Of a stretch of 29,085 nt of DNA, positions 23,170-29,085 are shown in pieces. The position numbers and the translations under genes are program-made. Position 1 is the first letter of the stretch, and each line of letters begins with the position of its first letter. This DNA comes from CAYLLN01 sp036496265 (lineage in GTDB: Bacteria; Planctomycetota; Planctomycetia; Pirellulales; Pirellulaceae), in NCBI GenBank assembly GCA_036496265.1, contig DASXLL010000398.1, positions 1-29,085 on the forward strand, in the 5' to 3' direction. The notes beneath the pieces are model-generated. The model searched no databases. It was not told where the DNA came from and worked only from the letters and a program-made list of their open reading frames with translations.

Positions 23170-25419
23170 GTGCGTTCGACCGTTACGCTAGAGAATGTAA
23201 ATGCATTGCTGGAAGGACGTTTGGAGCGACCGACCGACGTGCTGGGGCCGCAGACGGTGCAGCACGCGGGGCGTAAAATGCTGGCCGTCCGGGCCTTTTT
23301 GCCGGAAATGCGGCAAGCCTGGCTTCTGGATTCGAAGCAGGGGGCCAGCCGGCCCATGCGGCGGATTCACCCGGCCGGACTGTACGAGGGTCTGTATCCG
23401 CTCGAATCTGGAAATATAGTGAGCCCAGACAAACTAAACACAGACCGACCAATGCCCGCCTATCAACTTCGCGCGATCGACCACGAGGGGGAAATGAAAA
23501 CGTTGCACGACCCGTATTCCTTTGCCCCGCTGATGAGCGATTTTGATCTGCACCTATTCGGCGAAGGCAAGCTCTTGCGCGGCTACGAGAAGCTGGGCGC
23601 GCAGATTCGCGAAGTGAATGGCGTTCGCGGGACGAATTTTGCCGTCTGGGCGCCGAACGCGCGCAGCGTCAGCATCGTCGGCGATTTCAATCAGTGGGAC
23701 GGCCGGCGGCACCCAATGCAGCTGCACGCGACCGGCGGCGTCTGGGAGCTGTTTATTCCGGGGCTCGACGCGGGCGAAAAATACAAGTTCCGCGTGCGGC
23801 AGTCGCATGGTGAAGTGGTCGATAAAAGCGATCCGTACGGTTTTGCCGCCGAATTGCCGCCCTGCACGGCTTCCATCGTCACCGACCTGTCGAAGTTCCA
23901 ATGGCACGACAGCGAATGGATGGACCGCCGTGCCAATACGAACCAGCTCGATAAGCCGATCAGCGTCTATGAGGTGCATCTAGGAAGCTGGAAGCGCGGC
24001 GCCGGCCGCCATCACGGCTGGATGAACTATCGCGATTTGGCCCATCAGCTCGTCGCTTACTGCTTGGAGATGGGCTACACGCACATCGAGCTGATGCCGA
24101 TCAGCGAGCATCCGTTTACGGGCTCCTGGGGCTATCAGACGGTCGGCTATTTCGCCGTCACCAGCCGCTACGGCACACCGGAAGACTTCGCCTACTTCGT
24201 CGATTACTTCCACCGCCACGGCATTGGCGTGATTCTCGATTGGGTGCCGGCCCATTTCCCGCGCGACGGCCATGGCCTCCGCCGCTTCGACGGCACCGCC
24301 TGCTTCGAGCACGAAGACCCGCGGAAGGGCGAGCATCCCGACTGGGGCACGATGATTTTCAATTACGGCCGCACGGAAGTCCGCAACTTCCTGCTCGCCA
24401 ACGCCCAGTTCTGGCTCGATAAATATCACATCGACGGCCTCCGCGTCGATGCCGTCGCTTCGATGCTCTATCTCGACTACAGCCGCAAGGAAGGGCAGTG
24501 GGTTCCGAACCAATACGGCGGCCGGGAGAATCTGGAAGCGATTTCGCTCCTCCAAGAATTCAATATCAACGCCCATGCGGATCATCCGGGCGTGCTGACA
24601 ATCGCCGAGGAATCGACCGCTTGGGGCGGCGTTTCGCGGCCAACTTACACCGGCGGCCTCGGCTTCTCGCTCAAGTGGAACATGGGTTGGATGAATGACA
24701 CGCTGCGGTTCATGAAAGAGGATCCGATCAATCGTCGCTATCACCACGACGAGCTGACGTTCAGCCTGATCTACGCCTTCACTGAGAATTTTTCCCTGCC
24801 ACTCTCGCACGACGAAGTTGTCCACGGCAAGCACTCGATCCTCGATCAGATGCCCGGCGACCTGTGGCAAAAATTCGCCAACCTCCGGCTGCTCTATTCC
24901 TACATGTGGACGCACCCGGGCAAAAAGCTGCTCTTCATGGGCAGCGATTTCGGCCAGTGGAACGAGTGGAATCACGACACGGAGCTGCAGTGGGATTTGC
25001 TGCAGTGGGACACGCACCGCGGCGTGAAAAAGATGCTGGCCGACATGAACGCCCTGCTGCGGCGCGAGCCGGCCCTGCACGAGCTCGATTTCGATAGCGC
25101 CGGCTTCGAGTGGATCGATTGCCAGGCCCGCGACGATAGCGTCCTGGCTTTCATCCGCAAGGGCAAAGACCCGGAAGATTTCCTCATCGTCGTTTGCAAC
25201 TTCACACCCGTCGTCCGCGACAACTATCCGATCGGCGTCCCGCGCCTCGGCTGGTATCAAGAGGTCTTCAACAGCGATTCCGAGTTTTACGGCGGCAGCA
25301 ACGTCGGCAACTTCCCCGGCGTCACGGCTGAAGAACCCGGCTGGCACTTCCGCCCCGCCCAGCTCAAGGTGAAACTGCCGCCGCTGGGCACTATCGTGCT
25401 GAAGCCGGAGAGGAAATAG
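23170..25419 (+). CDS. glgB: 1,4-alpha-glucan branching enzyme
   Basis: Encodes 749 residues; the GTG start at 23170 has AAGGAG at 23156-23161. It transfers alpha-1,4-glucan segments to make alpha-1,6 branches during glycogen synthesis (GH13). An N-terminal module (1-110) is followed by a CBM48 (about 145-240, with NFAVWAPNARSVSIVGDFN) and the catalytic barrel. The nucleophile is Asp427 (DGLRVDAVASM), the acid/base Glu480 (IAEESTAW) and the third acid Asp548 (LSHDEVVHGK). The spacings of 53 and 121 residues equal those of E. coli GlgB Asp405/Glu458/Asp526. An AT-rich insert at about residues 80-95 interrupts the first N-terminal module. No other glycogen gene is adjacent; the RNase HI-like gene precedes it. 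Confidence 0.96.
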   Translation: MRSTVTLENVNALLEGRLERPTDVLGPQTVQHAGRKMLAVRAFLPEMRQAWLLDSKQGASRPMRRIHPAGLYEGLYPLESGNIVSPDKLNTDRPMPAYQLRAIDHEGEMKTLHDPYSFAPLMSDFDLHLFGEGKLLRGYEKLGAQIREVNGVRGTNFAVWAPNARSVSIVGDFNQWDGRRHPMQLHATGGVWELFIPGLDAGEKYKFRVRQSHGEVVDKSDPYGFAAELPPCTASIVTDLSKFQWHDSEWMDRRANTNQLDKPISVYEVHLGSWKRGAGRHHGWMNYRDLAHQLVAYCLEMGYTHIELMPISEHPFTGSWGYQTVGYFAVTSRYGTPEDFAYFVDYFHRHGIGVILDWVPAHFPRDGHGLRRFDGTACFEHEDPRKGEHPDWGTMIFNYGRTEVRNFLLANAQFWLDKYHIDGLRVDAVASMLYLDYSRKEGQWVPNQYGGRENLEAISLLQEFNINAHADHPGVLTIAEESTAWGGVSRPTYTGGLGFSLKWNMGWMNDTLRFMKEDPINRRYHHDELTFSLIYAFTENFSLPLSHDEVVHGKHSILDQMPGDLWQKFANLRLLYSYMWTHPGKKLLFMGSDFGQWNEWNHDTELQWDLLQWDTHRGVKKMLADMNALLRREPALHELDFDSAGFEWIDCQARDDSVLAFIRKGKDPEDFLIVVCNFTPVVRDNYPIGVPRLGWYQEVFNSDSEFYGGSNVGNFPGVTAEEPGWHFRPAQLKVKLPPLGTIVLKPERK

Positions 25420-25431
25420 CCGTTGGCTACT

Positions 25432-25483
25432 GTTAGCAGGTCCCGCCGGCAGTCACGTAGGTCCCGCCGGCCCGGCGGGACCT
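25432..25483. terminator. Strong GC hairpin and repeat between glgB and vapC
   Basis: A 12-bp perfect inverted repeat (aggtcccgccgg / ccggcgggacct) at 25459-25483 with one central base follows a partial direct copy at about 25438-25448. It lies between two convergent genes, so it could serve as a bidirectional terminator, although no U-tract follows. The phrase also resembles a dispersed planctomycete repeat. Confidence 0.55.
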
Positions 25484-25503
25484 AACGCTGCGAGATGCGT
25501 CCA

Positions 25504-25950
25504 TTATTCACGCAGCCAATTCGCCATCTTCAAACCGGGCACGCGCGAGAAGTGAGCCGCGTTGTTCGAGACAATGGTGGCGTCGAGCGCTAGCGCGTGG
25601 GCCGCGATAAAGGTGTCCTCGGCGCCAATAACGATCCCACGGCGCTCGAGATATTCTCGGACCTGGCCAAAGTGGTCTGGGCAATCAATCGCATCGTAGT
25701 CGAATCGCTCAAAGGGAGCGGTAAGGCCGTCAATCAAGGTCATTTCGAGTTCATATCGGCCGCCATACCGCGCGCCGAATTCGAGCTCAGACATCGTGAT
25801 CGCTGATAAGCCCACAACATCGCCATCGGTGCGAGCTTTCCGACATCGTTCAGCTAGGCGCTCTGCTTTGATACGAACATTCTTTGGACGACTGCTTTTC
25901 AACCCGCGGGCGAGAAAAATCACGATGTCAGTATCGAGTAAGTAAATCAA
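25504..25950 (-). CDS. vapC: VapC-type PIN-domain toxin
   Basis: Encodes 148 residues of the PIN-domain ribonuclease family. Acidic residues expected for the metal site are visible: Asp6 in MIYLLDTDIV, Glu55 in ITMSELEFG and Asp112 in GAEDTFIAAHAL. The fourth site, IVSNNAAHFSRV near 126-137, follows the usual arrangement with Asn in place of Asp. It is the toxin of a type II module and acts by RNA cleavage (typically tRNA or rRNA). Its start overlaps the antitoxin stop by four bases. Confidence 0.9.
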   Translation of the reverse strand: MIYLLDTDIVIFLARGLKSSRPKNVRIKAERLAERCRKARTDGDVVGLSAITMSELEFGARYGGRYELEMTLIDGLTAPFERFDYDAIDCPDHFGQVREYLERRGIVIGAEDTFIAAHALALDATIVSNNAAHFSRVPGLKMANWLRE

Positions 25951-26177
25951 GGATTCCGCTTCCGCTTCTCAAATTGCTGCTGCTTTCGCCCTTCCGCCAT
26001 AAAGTCGTCGGGCAGCTTTTCAACGGCCTCGTAAAACAACTCCCACGGATCGCGCGTCATCACCAAGAATCCTTCTGGCGTCTTCTTGAGATAAACTTCG
26101 TCCGCATCCACGCGAAATTCTTTGGGAAGCCTTATCGCCTGACTGCGTCCATTTTTGAAGACTTTTGCGGCGTGCAT
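25947..26177 (-). CDS. vapB: VapB-type antitoxin (AbrB fold)
   Basis: Encodes 76 residues. The N-terminal MHAAKVFKNGRSQAIRLPKEF is the SpoVT/AbrB-type DNA-binding sequence of VapB antitoxins (read in parts: KVFKNGRSQAIRLP). The acidic and aromatic C-terminal part (WELFYEAVEKLPDDFMAEGRKQQQ) is the probable VapC-binding tail. An aaagga ribosome binding site precedes the ATG, and a tacca-nn-tggta inverted repeat lies just upstream (separate entry). It is first in the operon, as expected for autoregulation. Confidence 0.9.
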   Translation of the reverse strand: MHAAKVFKNGRSQAIRLPKEFRVDADEVYLKKTPEGFLVMTRDPWELFYEAVEKLPDDFMAEGRKQQQFEKRKRNP

Positions 26178-26196
26178 GGCAGCGTCCTTTGATATA

Positions 26197-26208
26197 TACC
26201 AAATGGTA
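26197..26208. promoter_or_regulatory. Candidate VapBC operator
   Basis: taccaaatggta has 5-bp arms tacca / tggta around two bases. It lies about 20 bases upstream of the vapB ATG, beside an AT-rich gatatata. AbrB-type VapB proteins bind such short inverted repeats. The position and AT-rich neighbourhood support an autoregulatory operator, but this was not tested. Confidence 0.4.
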
Positions 26209-26243
26209 GCACCACCAACGGCATAGTCAATAACGATCGCCGG

Positions 26244-26306
26244 TCACTTCCGCCTTGCCTTAAAAATCGGCAGCCCCGGCCTGCGACTCCGAATGCTCCT
26301 CCCGCG
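26244..26306 (-). pseudogene. Duplicated tail of YkgJ-type gene
   Basis: The minus strand encodes RGRSIRSRRPGLPIFKARRK then stop, closely matching the last residues (RGKNTRSPRPGLPIFKVRAK, stop) of the YkgJ-type protein at 26806-27270. Compared by eye, the DNA matches at roughly 45 of 55 positions. No start or cysteine cluster is found upstream in this frame, so only the 3' end of a second copy appears to survive. Confidence 0.5.
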
Positions 26307-26640
26307 CGGCGGCTGAGTGCCTCGGCCACCCTCGGCGAACACCGATGGTCGTAGCGATCCGTATGAATCTGTGCGGCTGATAACGCTTGACACGCAGTCG
26401 CTTTCATAGTCAACAAACCGCTACGACTTGTTTTGCCAGAGCACAAAATATTACCACTCCACCGCCAAAAACGGCCCGCTATTTGCACATGAACAAATGT
26501 TCCAAAGCGACCGTCATTTTTGCGCACGCGCTCTTTCTCAACCTGGCTGACCACATCACTCAGCCGAAGCTGCCTAACCAGCCGCTCGCCGGTGCTGCGA
26601 AAATCGCGTACGACATTATTCGAGTTACGTCGATAACGTC

Positions 26641-26754
26641 GCGCTAAAGTTGAGCGCACAGGCAATTCAACCCGATTGCCGAAACTCCCAAGCGCCAATC
26701 ACTTACAGCTTCTGCGAAAGCCCGCCGTAATGAAAAAACTTTCAACTTTAGCGC
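26641..26754. repeat. 114-bp element with 13-bp inverted repeats
   Basis: gcgctaaagttga at 26641-26653 pairs exactly with tcaactttagcgc at 26742-26754, enclosing 88 bases with no gene. Size and layout resemble the 134-bp element at 3297-3430, though the repeat sequences differ. It is possibly a MITE-like or hairpin repeat. Confidence 0.45.
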
Positions 26755-26805
26755 CGCCCGATCTTGGACCTTGGGCTTCGGACTTTGAACCTTAGACCTA
26801 ACTTG

Positions 26806-27270
26806 CTACTTCGCCCGCACCTTAAAAATCGGCAACCCCGGCCTTGGGCTCCGAGTATTCTTCCCGCGGGGCGGAAAGCGGGCTTCGAGATACTCTTCGA
26901 GCTGCTCGGGCGCCTCGAAAAACAGGTCGTACGTCCAGTCCTCTTCGTACTCGCAATCGACCGTTGAATGATCGCGGCATATTTGCGGCCGCGTTTCATA
27001 GACGCCGCAGCGGTGATCGGCCAGAAGCTCGCGACATTCGTTATGAATCTGCACGTACCACTTCTTCTTCTCGACGAAGATGCTGGTGCTTTTGTGCAGC
27101 AAAAACCAGCGCAGAATATCAAAATCCTTGCGCCGCGCAGGCGTATCGAGCTGCAGCGCAAAATAGCGGCAGCATTTGGCAACGCAATGGTCGCACAGCG
27201 ATTCGCCCGGGCGCAAATCCTCGCGCCGCGGCTTCCTACCCGGCTCACTCGTGCGCAGTTCAGCAGTCAT
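26806..27270 (-). CDS. YkgJ-family cysteine-cluster protein
   Basis: Encodes 154 residues. Residues 26-34 read CDHCVAKCC (CxxCxxxCC), the hallmark of the YkgJ / CxxCxxCC metal-binding family (PF03692-type). Further cysteines lie at about 79, 88, 98 and 106, in CRELLADHRCGVYETRPQICRDH and nearby, giving a probable zinc or iron-sulfur cluster. The biochemical role is not established; members are often described as Fe-S oxidoreductase-like. The start is six bases after the stop of the 29-residue basic peptide gene, so the two are likely co-translated. A fragment of its 3' end is duplicated at 26244-26306. Confidence 0.88.
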   Translation of the reverse strand: MTAELRTSEPGRKPRREDLRPGESLCDHCVAKCCRYFALQLDTPARRKDFDILRWFLLHKSTSIFVEKKKWYVQIHNECRELLADHRCGVYETRPQICRDHSTVDCEYEEDWTYDLFFEAPEQLEEYLEARFPPRGKNTRSPRPGLPIFKVRAK

Positions 27271-27276
27271 GGGCGA

Positions 27277-27366
27277 TTACTTCTTGCGATGGCGAATGCG
27301 CGACCGCATGCGACGCTTTTTCCGGCCCAGCTTGCGTCGCCCCCGACCCGTCTTCTTAACTCCCAC
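27277..27366 (-). CDS. 29-residue extremely basic peptide
   Basis: The GTG at 27364-27366 opens a frame ending in TAA at 27277-27279, six bases before the ykgJ-type ATG. The peptide, ending GRKKRRMRSRIRHRKK, has 17 Lys/Arg of 29 and one His. AAGG lies about nine bases upstream of the GTG (minus strand). The composition resembles small ribosome-associated basic proteins (THX-type or the AURKAIP1/COX24 domain), but I cannot assign a family. An ATG 16 bases upstream opens an 8-codon frame overlapping this start. Tight coupling with the next gene supports a real gene, but it is below usual annotation length limits. Confidence 0.5.
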   Translation of the reverse strand: MGVKKTGRGRRKLGRKKRRMRSRIRHRKK

Positions 27367-27503
27367 GATTCTCGCCCTTCATTGATGTGACCTTAATGCG
27401 TTATGGGACAACTATTTATGCGACGCAAGTGTAACGGCCAGCCGCGGCTTTGGGCAAGGGCCATTGACCTTAAGTGGCCGAAACGTCGAAACGCGTGAAA
27501 CCC

Positions 27504-27515
27504 GCGCTAAAGCGC
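27504..27515. terminator. Small hairpin downstream of lipoprotein gene
   Basis: gcgct and agcgc flank a two-base centre, about 15 bases beyond the stop of the minus-strand lipoprotein gene. The stem is short and no U-tract is present, so terminator function is uncertain. The remaining 27367-27529 interval shows no gene. Confidence 0.25.
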
Positions 27516-27529
27516 CAGAGGCAGTATCT

Positions 27530-27976
27530 TTATTCACTCAAAAGTATCTTCCCACCAGATTTGAGGTCGAAATTGGCGACATTCCTTTTCTTCGGTTCGA
27601 CGGTAAACGTCAGCATGGAAGCGGCATTGTATTCCATCGGTATCGTTTCCTTCGCGGCGGGAACAACCGTCTTGCCGTTTTCGTCTTGTTCCGGGTCACG
27701 AACGGTGGTGATCTGGACCGTATTGGGGCCAGGTATCGCGCCGCGGCGGCCCTCGGTGAAATGCAGCGAGTAGTTGCCGTTTTCGTCGGTCCTGGCGCCC
27801 GCGGGGCGGCCGTTTTCGGGAGTGAAAACGACCGTGGCGTTCGCCAGCGGCTTGCCATCCATCGTGATGCGGCCGGAAACAGATGCGATTTGCGGCCCGC
27901 TAGATTCGCAGCCGGCCATTGCAGCCAACAGCAACAAGAGCATTACCAAGGGAATCGCGTGCGTCAGCTTTGGCAT
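27530..27976 (-). CDS. Lipoprotein with transthyretin/carboxypeptidase-regulatory-like domain
   Basis: Encodes 148 residues from the ATG at 27976 (the open frame continues upstream but only this start places a lipoprotein signal at the N-terminus). The signal is MPKLTHAIPLVMLLLLLAAM with the lipobox cysteine at 23 (MAGC). A beta-sandwich domain follows with VSGRITMDGKPLANATVVFTP (read in parts), AGARTDENGNYSLHF and VQITT, the pattern of carboxypeptidase regulatory-like domains. Small lipoproteins of this kind accompany DUF1559 genes in planctomycetes. It follows the DUF1559 gene by 37 bp, consistent with one transcript. Confidence 0.82.
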   Translation of the reverse strand: MPKLTHAIPLVMLLLLLAAMAGCESSGPQIASVSGRITMDGKPLANATVVFTPENGRPAGARTDENGNYSLHFTEGRRGAIPGPNTVQITTVRDPEQDENGKTVVPAAKETIPMEYNAASMLTFTVEPKKRNVANFDLKSGGKILLSE

Positions 27977-28013
27977 GGAATGACAAAAGGGGGGCAAAGT
28001 AAGAGGCGTTATT

Positions 28014-29085
28014 TCAGAACTCCAACATGGGAAGGCCGTCGGAGATGGAGAACAACCGCTGGTACAGACCATAGGGCTGGCCTTGCGCGGTTTGATACAC
28101 TTTGGCGTCACTTATCCATCCCGTCGCGGTGTGCTGAATATTTTGGTTGACGAATCGCACGGAGCCGTCGGCCAAGACGAATTGCGCGCCGCCGGGATGT
28201 TCGCTGGCCACGGTGCGGTCGGGCTGCGCATTGCCCTGCTGAAATGTCCAATTCATCTGCCATTGTCCATTGAGCAACACGCAGTTCGTGGCTCCTTGCG
28301 CGCCGCCCGCCACATCGCTGCCGCCATAAATACGGCCGCGATTGCGACCCGTCGATTCCATTCTCCAGCGGGCTTCGGCAATCATGAACTGATTGCTGGT
28401 GCCATCGCTTATTTCGGGGATTCGCATCCCCATCCGGCGATTGTCGCGGTCGAACATGCCGTTGTAGCGGTTGCGATTGACGACCGCGCCGGGGCCAGCA
28501 GTGACCCAGCTATCGTATGCGGTGCCGCAGGCCTTGTAGCTGCTGGTCGCCGAGTTGATGACCGCCCCATCGGTGAAATTCTTCGGCTTCAGGTCTGAAG
28601 GACAAGTGAAGATCGGCAGAAAGGTCTGGGCGAGCGTTAGATTTTGCGTCGGGCTATTGTTGGCAATGTGGTAATTAAAGTTGAATTGATTGTACAGCGA
28701 CTGCTGCTCAATGTAGGGCAAGATCGCCGAGCCCCAGCCGAAGGCCGTCCCGCCGCCAGCGTTGTCTGCAACGCCATTGACCACATGCAGAAACAGATGG
28801 CCAATCGGAAACGATTGGTAGGTGTCATAGTAATTGTGCATCGCGATGCCGAACTGCTTGAGTTGGCTCGCGCACCGCATGCGACGGGCCGACTCGCGAG
28901 CCATTTGCACGGCCGGCAACAGCAGCGCGACCAACACCCCAATAATGGCGATGACGACCAGCAGCTCCACCAATGTAAAACCGTGTAGGGGCCTGGGGGA
29001 GTTGGTACGCTTCCCCCTGGTAGTTGGAAGTTCTTGGCCCCTAACACGGAGATTGTCTTTATGTTGCAGAACGTGGCTGGTTTTC
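28014..29085 (-). CDS. DUF1559 prepilin-type H-X9-DG protein (5' end open)
   Basis: The conserved core begins GFTLVELLVVIAIIGVL, a type IV prepilin-like N-terminus with the processing Gly-Phe site, followed by a helix ending QMARESARRMRC and a globular DUF1559 domain. The C-terminal SEHPGGAQFVLADGSVRFVNQ carries the H-X9-DG motif (read in parts). Such proteins are exported through a type IV pilus-like pathway and are among the most expanded planctomycete families. Upstream of GFTL the frame stays open to 29085 with no ATG, GTG or TTG in frame, so the true start is probably beyond the window or at a non-standard codon. A nested inverted repeat lies just inside (28983-29047). Confidence 0.88.
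   Translation of the reverse strand, partial: KTSHVLQHKDNLRVRGQELPTTRGKRTNSPRPLHGFTLVELLVVIAIIGVLVALLLPAVQMARESARRMRCASQLKQFGIAMHNYYDTYQSFPIGHLFLHVVNGVADNAGGGTAFGWGSAILPYIEQQSLYNQFNFNYHIANNSPTQNLTLAQTFLPIFTCPSDLKPKNFTDGAVINSATSSYKACGTAYDSWVTAGPGAVVNRNRYNGMFDRDNRRMGMRIPEISDGTSNQFMIAEARWRMESTGRNRGRIYGGSDVAGGAQGATNCVLLNGQWQMNWTFQQGNAQPDRTVASEHPGGAQFVLADGSVRFVNQNIQHTATGWISDAKVYQTAQGQPYGLYQRLFSISDGLPMLEF
28983..29047. repeat. Nested inverted repeat at 5' end of DUF1559 gene
   Basis: gtgtaggggcc at 28983-28993 pairs with ggcccctaacac at 29036-29047 with one bulge, and inside it ggggga / tcccc-type arms face each other. It spans the sequence coding the residues before GFTLVE. It could be an RNA structure, a terminator from a gene to the right, or a captured repeat that altered the N-terminus. 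Confidence 0.45.
29061..29085 (+). other. Possible start of a plus-strand gene, cut by window
   Basis: An ATG at 29061 follows a cggag at 29048-29052 by about eight bases and opens a short frame that runs into the window end (MLQNVAGF). It is antisense to the open 5' extension of the DUF1559 gene. There is far too little sequence to decide. Confidence 0.15.

Larger units (their letters stand above)
26209..26805. other. Gene-poor region with repeats and gene remnant
   Basis: About 600 bp without a convincing full gene. It contains a remnant of a YkgJ-type gene tail (26244-26306), a 13-bp inverted repeat pair (26641-26754) and, near 26760-26800, gttcaaag-type repeat phrases similar to those at 8604-8662. 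A minus-strand frame over 26132-26698 has an arginine/serine-rich translation with no recognisable family and looks like noise. Confidence 0.5.

Noticed and set aside
23980..25347. 455-codon minus-strand frame opposite glgB
   Set aside because: Antisense shadow of glgB; no recognisable domains, composition skewed by GC-rich codons.
26132..26698. 188-codon minus-strand frame upstream of vapB
   Set aside because: It overlaps the vapB start, spans repeat DNA and has no family resemblance. The likely real signal there is the duplicated gene tail in another frame.
27464..28150. 228-codon plus-strand frame opposite the lipoprotein
   Set aside because: Antisense shadow of a lipoprotein with a good signal sequence.

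Overview
The window looks like a chromosomal segment from a planctomycete, probably of the Pirellulales/Pirellula type. This rests on recognisable lineage hallmarks: a DUF1559 protein with a prepilin-type GFTLVELLVV start and a C-terminal H-X9-DG motif, followed by its small lipoprotein; a BBP7-type outer-membrane protein; a giant secreted protein with an LEPR-XLL-like N-terminus; a type I sulfatase; a DUF4058 protein; an N-terminal NPYQSP protein; and many short dispersed repeats that invade genes. The DNA is GC-rich by eye. I saw no rRNA, tRNA, CRISPR array, transposase or phage gene.

Layout. 1-2400: four small or medium membrane proteins, all on the minus strand, function unknown. 2538-3269: an exported TPR protein, then 430 bp of almost gene-free DNA holding a 13-bp inverted-repeat element. 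3704-5575: a ClC chloride channel/antiporter with CBS domains, convergent with a minus-strand run read as nfeD-like, flotillin-like, Uma2-type nuclease, AlkA-type glycosylase (9307 down to 5588). 9541-10028: a ParE/RelE-type toxin-antitoxin pair. 10053-14047: a divergent pair, a UPF0104-type membrane protein and a UvrA carrying repeat-like in-frame insertions. 14079-16643: DUF4058, a conserved-looking 88-residue protein and a BBP7 outer-membrane protein. 16903-20172: a 1089-residue secreted metalloprotease with five Ig-like repeats, two pre-peptidase C-terminal domains and a leishmanolysin-type catalytic domain. 20197-20714: a second toxin-antitoxin pair related to the first. 20782-22179: sulfatase. 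22446-25419: an RNase HI-like protein that lacks catalytic aspartates, then GlgB. 25504-26177: VapBC. 26178-26805: a gene-poor stretch with an inverted repeat and a duplicated gene tail. 26806-27366: a YkgJ-type cysteine-cluster protein preceded by a 29-residue extremely basic peptide. 27530-29085: lipoprotein and DUF1559 protein.

How the genes fit together. The nfeD/flotillin pair is a classical membrane-microdomain partnership. UvrA and AlkA are DNA repair genes but are not in one operon. Three toxin-antitoxin loci lie within 17 kb, and two of them share related toxins and a common antitoxin C-terminal motif on different N-termini. The most unusual signals are: (1) dispersed repeats captured inside coding sequence (uvrA, the RNase HI-like gene, and upstream of the sulfatase start); (2) the catalytically degenerate RNase HI-like protein next to glgB; (3) the tiny basic peptide upstream of ykgJ; (4) the modular metzincin. 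I found no clear multi-gene system that I would call wholly new.
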